A DNA stretch of 64,000 nucleotides from Rurimicrobium sp040387755. GTDB lineage: Bacteria; Bacteroidota; Bacteroidia; Chitinophagales; Chitinophagaceae. Positions 9,343 through 17,453 of this stretch are shown in pieces. The stretch is taken from positions 824,631 to 888,630 of the forward strand of contig JAZKDB010000001.1 in assembly GCA_040387755.1 (NCBI GenBank). The letters are read 5' to 3'. The first letter of the stretch is position 1; the number at the start of each line of letters is the position of its first letter. A program made the translations under genes and the position numbers. The notes under the pieces are model-generated. The model worked only from the letters and a program-made list of their open reading frames with translations. It did no database searches and was not told the origin of the DNA.

Positions 9343-9980
9343 TATTTTGCGTATGCTTTGGACCATTTAATGATAAAGGGTGTCAGGATAAACGTTGGTA
9401 ATAGCCAAGCGACAATACTGGGTAAATAAGTGTTGTTGACTACCAGAAATGCAGTTAAAGATGCAATATATGCACCCGTCATTCTTTGCAAATGAAGCAT
9501 AAGCCAATAATTCTTGTACTTAATTTTGCCTTTATAAGTCCTCCAGTCTGACCTAAGCATCAGTATACTAATAAGACCGAAGACTAATAAGACAATCCAA
9601 AAGAGATTTCCTGATTTAAAATATACCCCCGCATAAGCAATGAACAACAGGGCAAACAGCGCCATAGTAGCAAACAAAATCCAATCTATTATAGCGGGTT
9701 TTTGATCCTTATTCAGTTTTTTCAAACGTAAAATACGCATTCCTGTGCCAACCAAATAGATGGAAAAGATACCAATGATAAATAGAAAATCATTGGGGTG
9801 AATGCGCGAAAGGATTAATGAAACTGTAGCAGATAACAACATACTATAAGCGAAAATTTTTCCAATGCGCTTATGTAGTTTGTCTCCTTTTTTACGAAGC
9901 AAAATAATACTGCCACTTAGCAATGCCGTAACACCTCCAATGATATGAATCGCTAAAAGAGTATTAAAAAGCTGAGGCAT
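9342..9980 (-). CDS. DUF2306-like multi-pass membrane protein
   Basis: A 212-aa inner-membrane protein with about six or seven hydrophobic segments. The opening HIIGGVTALLSGSIILLRKKGDKLHKRIGKI is the pattern of the DUF2306 family: an intramembrane His, a GxxALLxG segment, then a KGDxxHxxxG motif. A second conserved His lies in WLMLHLQRMTGAY. Function is not known for the family; the intramembrane histidines suggest metal or haem chemistry but that is inference. Its ATG overlaps the paaH stop by one base (TAATG), so it is translationally coupled to paaH. Confidence 0.75.
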   Translation of the reverse strand: MPQLFNTLLAIHIIGGVTALLSGSIILLRKKGDKLHKRIGKIFAYSMLLSATVSLILSRIHPNDFLFIIGIFSIYLVGTGMRILRLKKLNKDQKPAIIDWILFATMALFALLFIAYAGVYFKSGNLFWIVLLVFGLISILMLRSDWRTYKGKIKYKNYWLMLHLQRMTGAYIASLTAFLVVNNTYLPSIVAWLLPTFILTPFIIKWSKAYAK

Positions 9981-11131
9981 TATATCATTTCATTTTGGGC
10001 CACTTTATTCCTAATCCAGGCGCTTGCCCGATATCGGTCTTCGTGGTAATAATGGTATAACTCATCCAATTGATTCAGGATATTTCCCCATCCTTTTTCA
10101 TCTCCCCACGCCAACAGACCTTTAGGATAATTCACTCCTTTTGTCATTGCAGTTTCCAAATCTTCTCTGTTGGCAATATTCAGAAATAAGGCATCAGCGG
10201 CCTCATTAATGAGCATTACCAGTATTCTGTCAGCAATTTTTTGTTGTAAGGCAACATCCTCATTAGCTTTTGGTTGTTCTGTTCCTTCTGCATAATTATA
10301 AAATCCACGACCTGTTTTTCTTCCCCAAAATCCTGCTTCAAACAGACGTTTCTGACTTAATGAAGGCTTAAAACGTGGGTCATAAAAGAAGGCACTGAAA
10401 ACCGATTCCGTAACACGATAATTGACATCATGTCCGATAAAATCCATTAATGTAAATGGCCCCATTTTAAAACCGCCAATGTTTGTCATTGCTGCATCAA
10501 TTGTAGCGCAATCTGCAACCCCTTCTTCATATAATCTTATGGCTTCACTGTAAAAAGGTCTTGCCACACGGTTAACAATAAAACCTGGAGTGTCTTTGGT
10601 AATTACAGGCAGTTTTCCCCAAGCGCTTACCCATAATTTTACTTCTTCGGCCAGCCCTTCACGTGTTTGCACTGCAGGAATAATTTCTACCAGTGCCATT
10701 AAAGGCGCAGGATTGAAAAAATGAATTCCAATGACACGCTCAGGTCTGGAGCAGGCGGCAGCTATCGATGCTATAGACAGTGAAGAGGTATTTGTTGCAA
10801 GAATACAATCTGTTGAAACCACAGCTTCAATATCTTTAAAGACCAGCTGTTTTACGCTCAGGTCTTCAACGATGGCTTCAATGACCAGATTAGCATCTTT
10901 AAGACCATCAAGCGTTTGGATATAATGGATGTTGCCGATATATTGAGCAGATTGTTCAGGACTCAATTTGCCTTTCTCGGTCAGTTTGTCAAAACTACTT
11001 TTAAGTGTTGTTTTTGCTTTGTCAAGTGCCGCAGGATTTGTATCAAATATTGCTACTTCATGTCCTGCACTGGCCAATACCTGAGCAATACCACTGCCCA
11101 TTGCTCCGCTACCTATAATTCCTGTTTTCAT
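9980..11131 (-). CDS. paaH: 3-hydroxyadipyl-CoA/3-hydroxyacyl-CoA dehydrogenase
   Basis: NAD-dependent oxidation of 3-hydroxyadipyl-CoA in the beta-oxidation-like tail of phenylacetate degradation. The start is set at ATG 11131 (MKTGIIGSGAMGSGIAQVLASAGH), which places the GxGxMGxGIA dinucleotide motif at the very N-terminus. The family motif HFFNPAPLMALVEIIP and the substrate region (DTPGFIVNRV, GPFTLMDFIGHD) are present. A second, partial C-terminal HCDH-type domain follows (NYPKGLLAWGDEKG). At 383 aa it is shorter than the roughly 475-aa E. coli PaaH. The substrate is inferred from the neighbouring paa genes; generic fadB-like use remains possible. Confidence 0.85.
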   Translation of the reverse strand: MKTGIIGSGAMGSGIAQVLASAGHEVAIFDTNPAALDKAKTTLKSSFDKLTEKGKLSPEQSAQYIGNIHYIQTLDGLKDANLVIEAIVEDLSVKQLVFKDIEAVVSTDCILATNTSSLSIASIAAACSRPERVIGIHFFNPAPLMALVEIIPAVQTREGLAEEVKLWVSAWGKLPVITKDTPGFIVNRVARPFYSEAIRLYEEGVADCATIDAAMTNIGGFKMGPFTLMDFIGHDVNYRVTESVFSAFFYDPRFKPSLSQKRLFEAGFWGRKTGRGFYNYAEGTEQPKANEDVALQQKIADRILVMLINEAADALFLNIANREDLETAMTKGVNYPKGLLAWGDEKGWGNILNQLDELYHYYHEDRYRASAWIRNKVAQNEMI

Positions 11132-11186
11132 TCTTTTACTTAAAAAATTGTTGCGCCCAAAAATAGGTAAAAAACAAGCCAAACAA

Positions 11187-12209
11187 TTAGAAGGGAAAAA
11201 AAGAAATCAGCCTGAAATAATCAAGTTCCTCAGTTTTGACAGGTATCCTAATTCCTATCATCCGGCCATACATTTTAATCCTTGAACGATTGTGATAGAT
11301 TTTTCCCATTTGCCAGGTGATAGAATAATAATGAAATCCTTTACTGTTTTTAAATATAATGTTTCTACTATACCAGGTAGGTAAGGAAGACAGAACCGCA
11401 TCAGGGCCATCGGATAGCCAGGCTACATTTTGGTGGGCCTGCTGCCAGGCAGAATCTGAATTGGGATGTTTTGTTTTGTCATAATAGCTTTGACGGTCAA
11501 TAATTGATGTTACCTTGTCCCAATTGTTTTTTTCGATGGCAGCGCAGAAATTGCAATTGGTAGGGCAAAATGTTGAATTGACTTTCTGGCGAATAACCTT
11601 CTTTTCTACAATATTTACTGTAACATAATTGCTGTTTAATGAACCTTCCGGCAGATTTAGTTTTTCAGGGTCAAAGCTTCTTTCTGTTTTGAAATCAGAC
11701 ACTTTGTGATAGACATATTTACATAAAGAGTCATCCCATGGGGAGTACCAAACCAATACTTCATATTGTCCTGCAGGCAAATCGGGCATTGGATGATTGG
11801 CTTCAATATGCTTCCGGTAGTTTGCTTTATCGTTCAAAAATAAAGGGATGATGGTGCTCCCTTTTGGAGGCAATCTTTTAAAAGTACTCGAGCTTACTTT
11901 TGTTGTATCCATATCTATCAATGTCGATTCACGGTATACTTCTTTGTAGAAATTATTTTTTACGCTAAAGAAAGAAAAGTGAATCAGCTTTGGGCCTCGG
12001 TTTTGACTGCCAGGCAAAAGAATGGAATGAGCTTTATCACTTGCATTGCTTAGTGTGAGATTAAATTGAACAATCTCATCCTTACTAAATGTAGTCTGCA
12101 GGCATTCCAGTTTGAGGGACAGGCCAATCAAAAACAAGTCAGCTTTACTTGTTTTTGTATTCAGTAAAAGTATAATGAGCAATGCCAGTGTACCGAAACG
12201 TTTTTGCAT
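11187..12209 (-). CDS. Exported protein of unknown function
   Basis: A 340-aa protein with a signal peptide (MQKRFGTLALLIILLLNTKTSKA). The first part looks like a beta-sandwich of the kind found in DUF4384/Ig-like domains (QFNLTLSNASDKAHSILL, PAGQYEVLVWYSPWD). A Cys cluster CPTNCNFC lies around residue 210, followed by a helical region. It directly abuts the thioredoxin-like gene (no intergenic base) and precedes paaH by 55 bp. I do not recognise the family. The Cys cluster next to a thioredoxin-fold gene could be a redox pair, but nothing proves it. Confidence 0.65.
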   Translation of the reverse strand: MQKRFGTLALLIILLLNTKTSKADLFLIGLSLKLECLQTTFSKDEIVQFNLTLSNASDKAHSILLPGSQNRGPKLIHFSFFSVKNNFYKEVYRESTLIDMDTTKVSSSTFKRLPPKGSTIIPLFLNDKANYRKHIEANHPMPDLPAGQYEVLVWYSPWDDSLCKYVYHKVSDFKTERSFDPEKLNLPEGSLNSNYVTVNIVEKKVIRQKVNSTFCPTNCNFCAAIEKNNWDKVTSIIDRQSYYDKTKHPNSDSAWQQAHQNVAWLSDGPDAVLSSLPTWYSRNIIFKNSKGFHYYSITWQMGKIYHNRSRIKMYGRMIGIRIPVKTEELDYFRLISFFPF

Positions 12210-12779
12210 TTAGTTTTCAAGAGTTGTATTCAATAACGCGGAAAGCTCCAACAATATTTCCTTTCCTTCATCTTTATTATACCAAAGCTGTAATTCAGTC
12301 TTAACTGTATCAAAATCGGCATTTTTAGCTAATAGTTCATCATACACTTTTTGACAAGCTGCAGGTCTTGGCCCCCAAACAGCCAAATCGTTTTCGGATT
12401 GATTGCGGATAATTAATTTTGGAATGGATTTGCTTTTCCCGTTTGTCAAATATTTTTCGATGCGGTGAGGTTCACTATCACGCAGTTCATAACTGATGGA
12501 AATGTTGTTGTTTAATTGCCCAATCATTTCAATGAAAGGAACAATATGAGCAGCATCTCCACACCAAGGTTCTGTTATGACAATCCAATTTTGCTTATAA
12601 TTAATTGTAGCAACGATGCTCTTAATTTTTTCATCTAAATGCCCGGTTTTCAACCAGCGGTTCATTCTGCTCCAATTGAGTTTGGTGTAATTAAGATAAT
12701 CCGGATTGTCGTATGGTGCAGAAGGTGCAGGCTGATGGAGTATTTCCTGAAAGTAATCTTTGTATTCTTGAAAGGTCAT
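12210..12779 (-). CDS. Thioredoxin-fold family protein (Thioredoxin_9-like)
   Basis: A 189-aa cytoplasmic protein with no signal peptide. The core motif ITEPWCGDAAH replaces the classical WCxxC with W-C-G-D, so only one active-site Cys remains. A cis-Pro segment (SIPKLII) and a hydrophobic strand (NWIVITE) complete the thioredoxin fold. This is the Thioredoxin_9 type common in Bacteroidota and Firmicutes. It is the first gene of a leftward run: thioredoxin-like, exported unknown, paaH, DUF2306-like. With one cysteine, a monothiol role such as mixed-disulfide reduction is more likely than dithiol oxidoreduction. Confidence 0.8.
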   Translation of the reverse strand: MTFQEYKDYFQEILHQPAPSAPYDNPDYLNYTKLNWSRMNRWLKTGHLDEKIKSIVATINYKQNWIVITEPWCGDAAHIVPFIEMIGQLNNNISISYELRDSEPHRIEKYLTNGKSKSIPKLIIRNQSENDLAVWGPRPAACQKVYDELLAKNADFDTVKTELQLWYNKDEGKEILLELSALLNTTLEN

Positions 12780-12930
12780 GATTGTTTGCTATATTTAAAT
12801 ATAAAGGTAAAATTATAGCCATTAATAATTAGCATTGATTGATGTTTGTTATGCAATCATAAAGCTTTGCACCCTTGCTTGCAGTTTATCAATCATTAGT
12901 TTACTTTTATTCAATCGTAAATATTAAGTT

Positions 12931-13251
12931 ATGTTAGTTACCAGAGTCATTATTGAGTTTTTGAAAGATAAAGATTATCGGGATTTGCTCCTCACCACTT
13001 TATTTGTCATTATTTTTGGCACAGTTTTTTTCCATTTTGTAGAAGGCTGGAGGTGGTTGGATTCTGTGTACTTTTGTGTGATTACCCTCACCACTGTTGG
13101 TTATGGAGATTTTTCGCCGGTAACAGATTTGGGCAAGATGTTTAACATTGTTTATATCATTGTGGGTGTAGGTCTGATACTTACTTTTATAAAAACAGTG
13201 ACTAGTCATTATTACAAAGTAAAGAGTGAGTATGGTAAAAAATTAAGTTGA
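12931..13251 (+). CDS. Small two-helix potassium channel protein
   Basis: A 106-aa inner-membrane protein with the KcsA-type pore unit: transmembrane helix (about 20-38), re-entrant pore helix and selectivity filter TTVGYGDF (TVGYG at 55-59), then a second helix (about 68-88). It lacks an RCK/TrkA-N domain or voltage sensor. It should assemble as a tetramer to conduct K+. The length fits minimal Ion_trans_2 proteins. The start at ATG 12931 follows a short AT-rich leader. Confidence 0.88.
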   Translation: MLVTRVIIEFLKDKDYRDLLLTTLFVIIFGTVFFHFVEGWRWLDSVYFCVITLTTVGYGDFSPVTDLGKMFNIVYIIVGVGLILTFIKTVTSHYYKVKSEYGKKLS

Positions 13252-13327
13252 AAATTTTGTAAAAGCAATAGAAAAACAATATACAGTTGAGTTGATGCTG
13301 TATAACTAAAACTAATTTATTTGTATT

Positions 13328-14101
13328 ATGTCTTCAAAAACTTGCCTGAATTGTGGTCACGAACTATCTAATAATTTTTGTTCCTTTTGCGGGCAGAAGG
13401 CCGATACTCATCGTATCACTGTAAAGCATTTTATTCAGCACGATTTGCTGCATGGAGTATTTCATTTGGATAAGGGCATCCTTTTTACTATTAAAGAAAC
13501 CTTTACCAGACCCGGTAAAGCAGCCATGGATTATATCAACGGTAAGCGTATTAGTTACTATAATATTTTTTATCTCTTGTTGGTTTTAATAGGGCTTAAT
13601 TTAGTTGTAGTACACTATGTCGAAGTGTTTAATGACACTGCTCTAAAGTTAAAAGTTAACAAGGATGGCACCAAATTATATGATTTTTTCAATAAAAATA
13701 TAAAGTACATTATTCTTTCTTTTATTCCCTTATTTGCTATTAATGGTTTGATTCTCTTCCGACGTTTAAAATTGAATTTTGCAGAACACCACATTATTGG
13801 AGGTTTCGTGTTACTTGGTTGTACCATTATGGCTTTGCTCATCAATCTGTTAGGGTTATTGCCAATATCTTGGCAAGAATCTTTTTTTGGATATCTTGAA
13901 TTGGCCCTGATGTTTTGTTTGTTTGTTTTCCCCTGCTATGTTTATTATATGGCTTTTGCTCAGTCATATAAAATTTATGGTTTCATTGTTCGTATTATTT
14001 TGATGTATTTTTTCTTTATAATGCAAGTTGTGTTTTTGACATTGTGTATTGCTGCTTGGCTATCTAAAGGAAGTTTCGAGGGGGAAATAAAATTTGCTTA
14101 A
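13328..14101 (+). CDS. DUF3667 zinc-ribbon membrane protein
   Basis: A 257-aa protein. It opens with a zinc ribbon (CLNCGHELSNNFCSFCGQK), then the DUF3667 signature (FHLDKGILFTIKETFTRPGKAAMDYINGKR, shown only as its landmarks), and ends in about five hydrophobic helices. DUF3667 proteins are common in Bacteroidota, and no reaction is known. The cytosolic zinc ribbon followed by membrane helices suggests a scaffold or regulator. A terminator follows 22 bp after the stop. Confidence 0.85.
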   Translation: MSSKTCLNCGHELSNNFCSFCGQKADTHRITVKHFIQHDLLHGVFHLDKGILFTIKETFTRPGKAAMDYINGKRISYYNIFYLLLVLIGLNLVVVHYVEVFNDTALKLKVNKDGTKLYDFFNKNIKYIILSFIPLFAINGLILFRRLKLNFAEHHIIGGFVLLGCTIMALLINLLGLLPISWQESFFGYLELALMFCLFVFPCYVYYMAFAQSYKIYGFIVRIILMYFFFIMQVVFLTLCIAAWLSKGSFEGEIKFA

Positions 14102-14123
14102 AATATTTGTCTACATTAAAAAA

Positions 14124-14153
14124 AAAATAGCAGGTCATTTGACCTGCTATTTT
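14124..14153 (+). terminator. Intrinsic terminator after the DUF3667 gene
   Basis: A 14-bp inverted repeat AAAATAGCAGGTCA (14124-14137) with its complement at 14140-14153. The stem is preceded by an A tract and ends in Ts. The roughly 170 bp between it and the lipoprotein gene hold no gene I can support. Confidence 0.8.
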
Positions 14154-14323
14154 AAATCAACAAAGAGAAAAGAATATATTGACAAGGTAAATTATTGCAC
14201 AATTGAATGCCCGTTTTTTTGGTGATTTGCATGCAATACTTTGCATTTAGTAAAAGGAATCTCTTTAAAATAGCAGGAACAACTACAGACTTTTATTCTA
14301 TAGATAAAGGAAAGATTCAGAAT

Positions 14324-14758
14324 CTATTTTCTTATTGCTCTCAATTCGTAACCATTTGCACTATATTTTGCGGTAGCAACAGAGATAATAAAAAGGCTGT
14401 CCCCTCTGAAGGTTAATTCTGTCTCGGGGAATCCGTCATACCATGTAATAAATTGTTTGGAATCGTGAATGATAAAAAGGGAATCATTGATGCTATTGTG
14501 AGTAAACTTCTCACCCCTTATTGTGCATGTAAATCCTTTTATAGTGTCAAAACTTACAACTTCGTTTTTGTTGTATGAATATCTTTTTCCTCTGGAGTAT
14601 CCACTCCAAGGTATTGTTGGAGTTCTGGAACTATAAAGATCGCAACTATCAAATATTTGATAGTTGAGTGAAACGATAGTTTGGGGTGTTTCTTTTTTCT
14701 TACAGGATAAAACGGAAGCAACTAAGGCAAAAAGGCAAACCAGATATTTTGTGTTCAT
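14324..14758 (-). CDS. Small putative lipoprotein
   Basis: A 144-aa protein with a lipoprotein signal peptide. The lipobox SVLSC puts the acylated cysteine at residue 19, followed by KKKE. The mature part is beta-rich (TELTFRGDSLFIISV) with two cysteines and looks like a small lipocalin/META-like barrel fragment, but I do not recognise a family. It lies 62 bp downstream of paaD on the same strand, so it may be read through from the paa operon, yet nothing ties it to phenylacetate. Confidence 0.7.
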   Translation of the reverse strand: MNTKYLVCLFALVASVLSCKKKETPQTIVSLNYQIFDSCDLYSSRTPTIPWSGYSRGKRYSYNKNEVVSFDTIKGFTCTIRGEKFTHNSINDSLFIIHDSKQFITWYDGFPETELTFRGDSLFIISVATAKYSANGYELRAIRK

Positions 14759-14820
14759 ATACTCTAAAATACTTTACAGTAAATGTACAACAAATTTTTA
14801 TTTGATTGCAATTCCTTGTT

Positions 14821-15342
14821 TTATCTGTGACATTTAAAATAGTCGAAAGGCTCCTTGCAGTCCAGGCAGCGGTATAATGCTTTGCAGGAAGTTGAACCGA
14901 ATTGACTCACCAATTCGGTGTTCATAGAATTGCATTGAGGGCATTGTATTTTGTGGTCTTCACCAAACAACTCATCAACGATTGTATTGCTCAAAGGTGG
15001 CGCAATGCCATACTCTTTGAGCTTTTGTTTGCCTGCTTCGCTCATCCAGTCTGTGGTCCAGGCAGGGCTGAGTTGTTGTACGATCTGCACATTTTTAATA
15101 CCCGCCTCTATCAATGCCATCCGGATGCCCATAGATATCATATCCATCGCTGGACAACCGGAATAAGTAGGAGTGATGGTAATTGTGACTTCTTGGCTAT
15201 CACTTAAATCAGATTGCTTCGTTCTTCGCAATGACGTAGATACACCCCTCACCACGCCTAAATCCACTACACTCAGTACAGGTACTTCAGGGTCGGGTAC
15301 CGATTCCAACAATGCCCATATCTGCTCTTCTGTCATTACCAT
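14821..15342 (-). CDS. paaD: Phenylacetyl-CoA epoxidase maturation protein PaaD
   Basis: Fe-S assembly factor (MIP18/DUF59 fold) for the phenylacetyl-CoA monooxygenase complex. DUF59 motifs DPEVPVLSVVDLG and TPTYSGCPAMDMI are present, then PAWTTDWM, and a C-terminal zinc ribbon (CPQC, SCKALYRC, CLDC, FKCHR) as in E. coli PaaD. Residues about 36-50 (TSLRRTKQSDLSDSQ) have no counterpart in E. coli PaaD and are encoded by a dispersed-repeat sequence inserted in frame. The start is ambiguous: ATG 15342 overlaps paaC by 7 bp, and ATG 15336 would give a TAATG stop-start junction. It is the last gene of the TetR-paaEABCD operon. Confidence 0.9.
   Translation of the reverse strand: MVMTEEQIWALLESVPDPEVPVLSVVDLGVVRGVSTSLRRTKQSDLSDSQEVTITITPTYSGCPAMDMISMGIRMALIEAGIKNVQIVQQLSPAWTTDWMSEAGKQKLKEYGIAPPLSNTIVDELFGEDHKIQCPQCNSMNTELVSQFGSTSCKALYRCLDCKEPFDYFKCHR
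15211..15236 (-). repeat. Dispersed-repeat half-unit inserted in frame within paaD
   Basis: The minus strand begins CGTCATTGCGAAGAACGAAG and ends CAATCT. This closely matches a short interspersed repeat (GTCATTGCGAGGAACGAAGC plus AATCT) that I recall as abundant in many Bacteroidota and other genomes, usually intergenic and often as an inverted pair. Here only one arm is seen. It encodes the telltale peptide TSLRRTKQS in paaD. No second copy is visible in this window. Confidence 0.7.
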
Positions 15343-16115
15343 GTTTGTCCGGGATATTGTCTTTGCAGGTATTGCATTTCAGCAAGCATATAACCCAGAT
15401 GTTCTGTATGCACACCTGTTTTGCCACCACGTTGCATATACATTTCTTCGGGTACGTTCAACGTTGCTTCTGCAAAAACTGCTGTTACTTTTTGCATCCA
15501 GGCATCTTTCAAACTCGCTAAATCCGGGATGATACCAATACTGGTCAGCAATTGCTCATCCGCAGTTGGAATAAACATTTCACCGCTGTATGTCCAGATT
15601 TCGTTGATTGATTTCTGAATACGGTTTTTGCTTTCTTCGGTTCCGTCTCCCAGGCGTATTACCCATTCAGCACTCCATTTGTAATGATAGTTTGTTTCTA
15701 TCAATGACTTTTCGGCAATAGCCGCTAATTGTTCATTGCTGCTTTTTTTCAATTCCTCCAACAGTAATTGCTGATAGGCTTCGTACAAAAACTGACGGAC
15801 TATGGTGTAACCAAAATCACCATTAGGCTGTTCAGAAAGTAGCAGGTTTTTGAATTGTCTTTCGCTGCGCAAAAAGGCTAAATCGTCTTCTGTTTTTCCT
15901 TCGCCTAATAATGCTGCAGCATATTGGTATAAGCTGCGTGTTTGTCCCAACAGGTCCAGACCAATATTAGACAATGCAATGTCTTGTTCCAGTATAGGGC
16001 CGTGACCGCACCATTCGCAGATGCGCTGACCGAGGATTAGATTCGTATCTGCAAGGTGCAAAACATAATCGCACAAGGCAGTTTGAGTATCGGTATGAAT
16101 AGCGATGTTTGTCAT
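15336..16115 (-). CDS. paaC: Phenylacetyl-CoA 1,2-epoxidase subunit PaaC
   Basis: Structural, non-catalytic ferritin-like subunit that pairs with PaaA in the ring-1,2-epoxidase. At 259 aa it has the usual length. Recognisable blocks are LADTNLILGQRICEWCGHGPILEQDIALSN (N-terminal helix pair), YTIVRQFLYEAYQ, NYHYKWSAEWVIRLGDGTEES and the C-terminal GGKTGVHTEHLGYMLAEMQ. It follows paaB by 6 bp and overlaps paaD, indicating one mRNA and coupled translation. Confidence 0.95.
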   Translation of the reverse strand: MTNIAIHTDTQTALCDYVLHLADTNLILGQRICEWCGHGPILEQDIALSNIGLDLLGQTRSLYQYAAALLGEGKTEDDLAFLRSERQFKNLLLSEQPNGDFGYTIVRQFLYEAYQQLLLEELKKSSNEQLAAIAEKSLIETNYHYKWSAEWVIRLGDGTEESKNRIQKSINEIWTYSGEMFIPTADEQLLTSIGIIPDLASLKDAWMQKVTAVFAEATLNVPEEMYMQRGGKTGVHTEHLGYMLAEMQYLQRQYPGQTW

Positions 16116-16121
16116 AAAAAA

Positions 16122-16409
16122 TTACATGTGGCCTATGGCCTCTGGAATGTCATAAAAAGTAGGGTGGCGGTATATTTTGTCTTCAGCAGGTTCAAAAAAT
16201 TCACCTGCTTCATCAGGGTTGGAAGCATGAACATTTTTAGATTCCACAGCCCAGATGCTTACTCCTTCCATACGGCGTGTATACACATCACGTGCATTTT
16301 CAATTGCCATTTGCGCGTCAGCTGCGTGCAGGCTTCCCACATGTTTATGATCCAGTCCCTGGCGGCTGCGGATGAAAATTTCCCAAAGTGGCCAATCTTT
16401 ATTTTCCAT
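16122..16409 (-). CDS. paaB: Phenylacetyl-CoA 1,2-epoxidase subunit PaaB
   Basis: Small 95-aa bridging subunit needed to join PaaAC heterodimers. It has the hallmark start WPLWEIFIRSRQGLDHKHVGSLHA, the block DAQMAIENARDVYTRR, and the end EFFEPAEDKIYRHPTFYDIP, all as in PaaB. The gene sits 41 bp after paaA and 6 bp before paaC. Confidence 0.95.
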   Translation of the reverse strand: MENKDWPLWEIFIRSRQGLDHKHVGSLHAADAQMAIENARDVYTRRMEGVSIWAVESKNVHASNPDEAGEFFEPAEDKIYRHPTFYDIPEAIGHM

Positions 16410-16450
16410 AATAGTATTTTTAAAAAGGTTTTTAATTTTTTGTTTGTCAA

Positions 16451-17407
16451 TTATGCCACCTCAACTTTTGCTGCATTTCGTTTAGCTCTTTTCTCTGCAT
16501 AAGCACTGGCTGCTTCACGTACCCAGGCTCCGTTTTTATGTGCATTCTGACGTGCTTCCAATCTTTGTTTGTTACAAGGGCCATTACCTTTTACCACATT
16601 CCAAAACTCATCCCAGTTAATGGCACCGAAATCATAAGATTTTTTCTCTTCATTCCATTTCAGATCTTTGTCCGGAATCGTCAGGCCGATATATTCAGCT
16701 TGTGGTACAGTGGCATCAATAAATTTCTGGCGCAACTCATCATTGGTATGGCGTTTGATTTTCCATTTTACAGATTGTTCTGTGTTAGATGATTCGGCAT
16801 CTGTAGGCCCAAACATCATGATAGCTGGCCACCACCAGCGGTTCATTGCATCCTGTGCCATTTCTTTTTGTTCGGCCGAGCCATTCATTAGGGTCATCAT
16901 AATTTCATAACCCTGACGTTGATGGAAGCTTTCTTCCTTACACACACGCACCATAGCACGGGCATAAGGGCCATAAGAGGTGCGGCAGAGCGGCACCTGA
17001 TTCATAATGGCAGCACCGTCTACCAACCAGCCAATTGCGCCCATATCGGCCCAGGTAAGTGTTGGGTAGTTAAAGATGCTTGAATATTTTGCTTTTCCTG
17101 ACAACAAATCTTCTATCGTTTGCAAGCGACTGATGCCAAGTGTTTCCACTGCACTATATAAATACAAACCATGTCCTGCTTCATCCTGAACTTTAGCTAG
17201 CAATGTAGCTTTGCGCTTAAGCGATGGGGCACGGGTCAGCCAGTTTCCTTCCGGCAACATCCCAACAATTTCAGAATGGGCGTGTTGAGATATTTGACGG
17301 ATAAGCGTTTTGCGGTAAGCATCCGGCATCCAGTCTTTGGGCTCAATTTTTATTTCAGCATCAATTTTTGCCTGAAACTGTTCTTCGAGATTGATTTGAG
17401 GACTCAT
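16451..17407 (-). CDS. paaA: Phenylacetyl-CoA 1,2-epoxidase catalytic subunit PaaA
   Basis: Di-iron monooxygenase subunit that inserts oxygen into the phenylacetyl-CoA ring. The start at ATG 17407 (MSPQINLEEQF) gives 318 aa; a longer in-frame extension overlaps paaE and is rejected. Candidate iron ligands are E46 (HSEIVGM), E76 and H79 (DEAGH) and E159 and H162 (EESFH), i.e. two ExxH motifs in a ferritin-like bundle. The substrate-side block NYPTLTWADMGAIGWLVDGAA is conserved in PaaA. It lies 46 bp downstream of paaE. Confidence 0.96.
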   Translation of the reverse strand: MSPQINLEEQFQAKIDAEIKIEPKDWMPDAYRKTLIRQISQHAHSEIVGMLPEGNWLTRAPSLKRKATLLAKVQDEAGHGLYLYSAVETLGISRLQTIEDLLSGKAKYSSIFNYPTLTWADMGAIGWLVDGAAIMNQVPLCRTSYGPYARAMVRVCKEESFHQRQGYEIMMTLMNGSAEQKEMAQDAMNRWWWPAIMMFGPTDAESSNTEQSVKWKIKRHTNDELRQKFIDATVPQAEYIGLTIPDKDLKWNEEKKSYDFGAINWDEFWNVVKGNGPCNKQRLEARQNAHKNGAWVREAASAYAEKRAKRNAAKVEVA

Positions 17408-17453
17408 AAAATTGTGTTTTTTTATTGTTTGAAATATTGTTTTACATAAAGGT

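Noticed and set aside
14207..14416. Short plus-strand frame next to the lipoprotein gene
   Set aside because: It overlaps the lipoprotein gene antisense, has no ribosome-binding site, and its composition looks random.
16056..16502. Open frame of 148 codons on the plus strand across paaC, paaB and paaA
   Set aside because: It is the antisense of three well-conserved paa genes; its translation has no family features.
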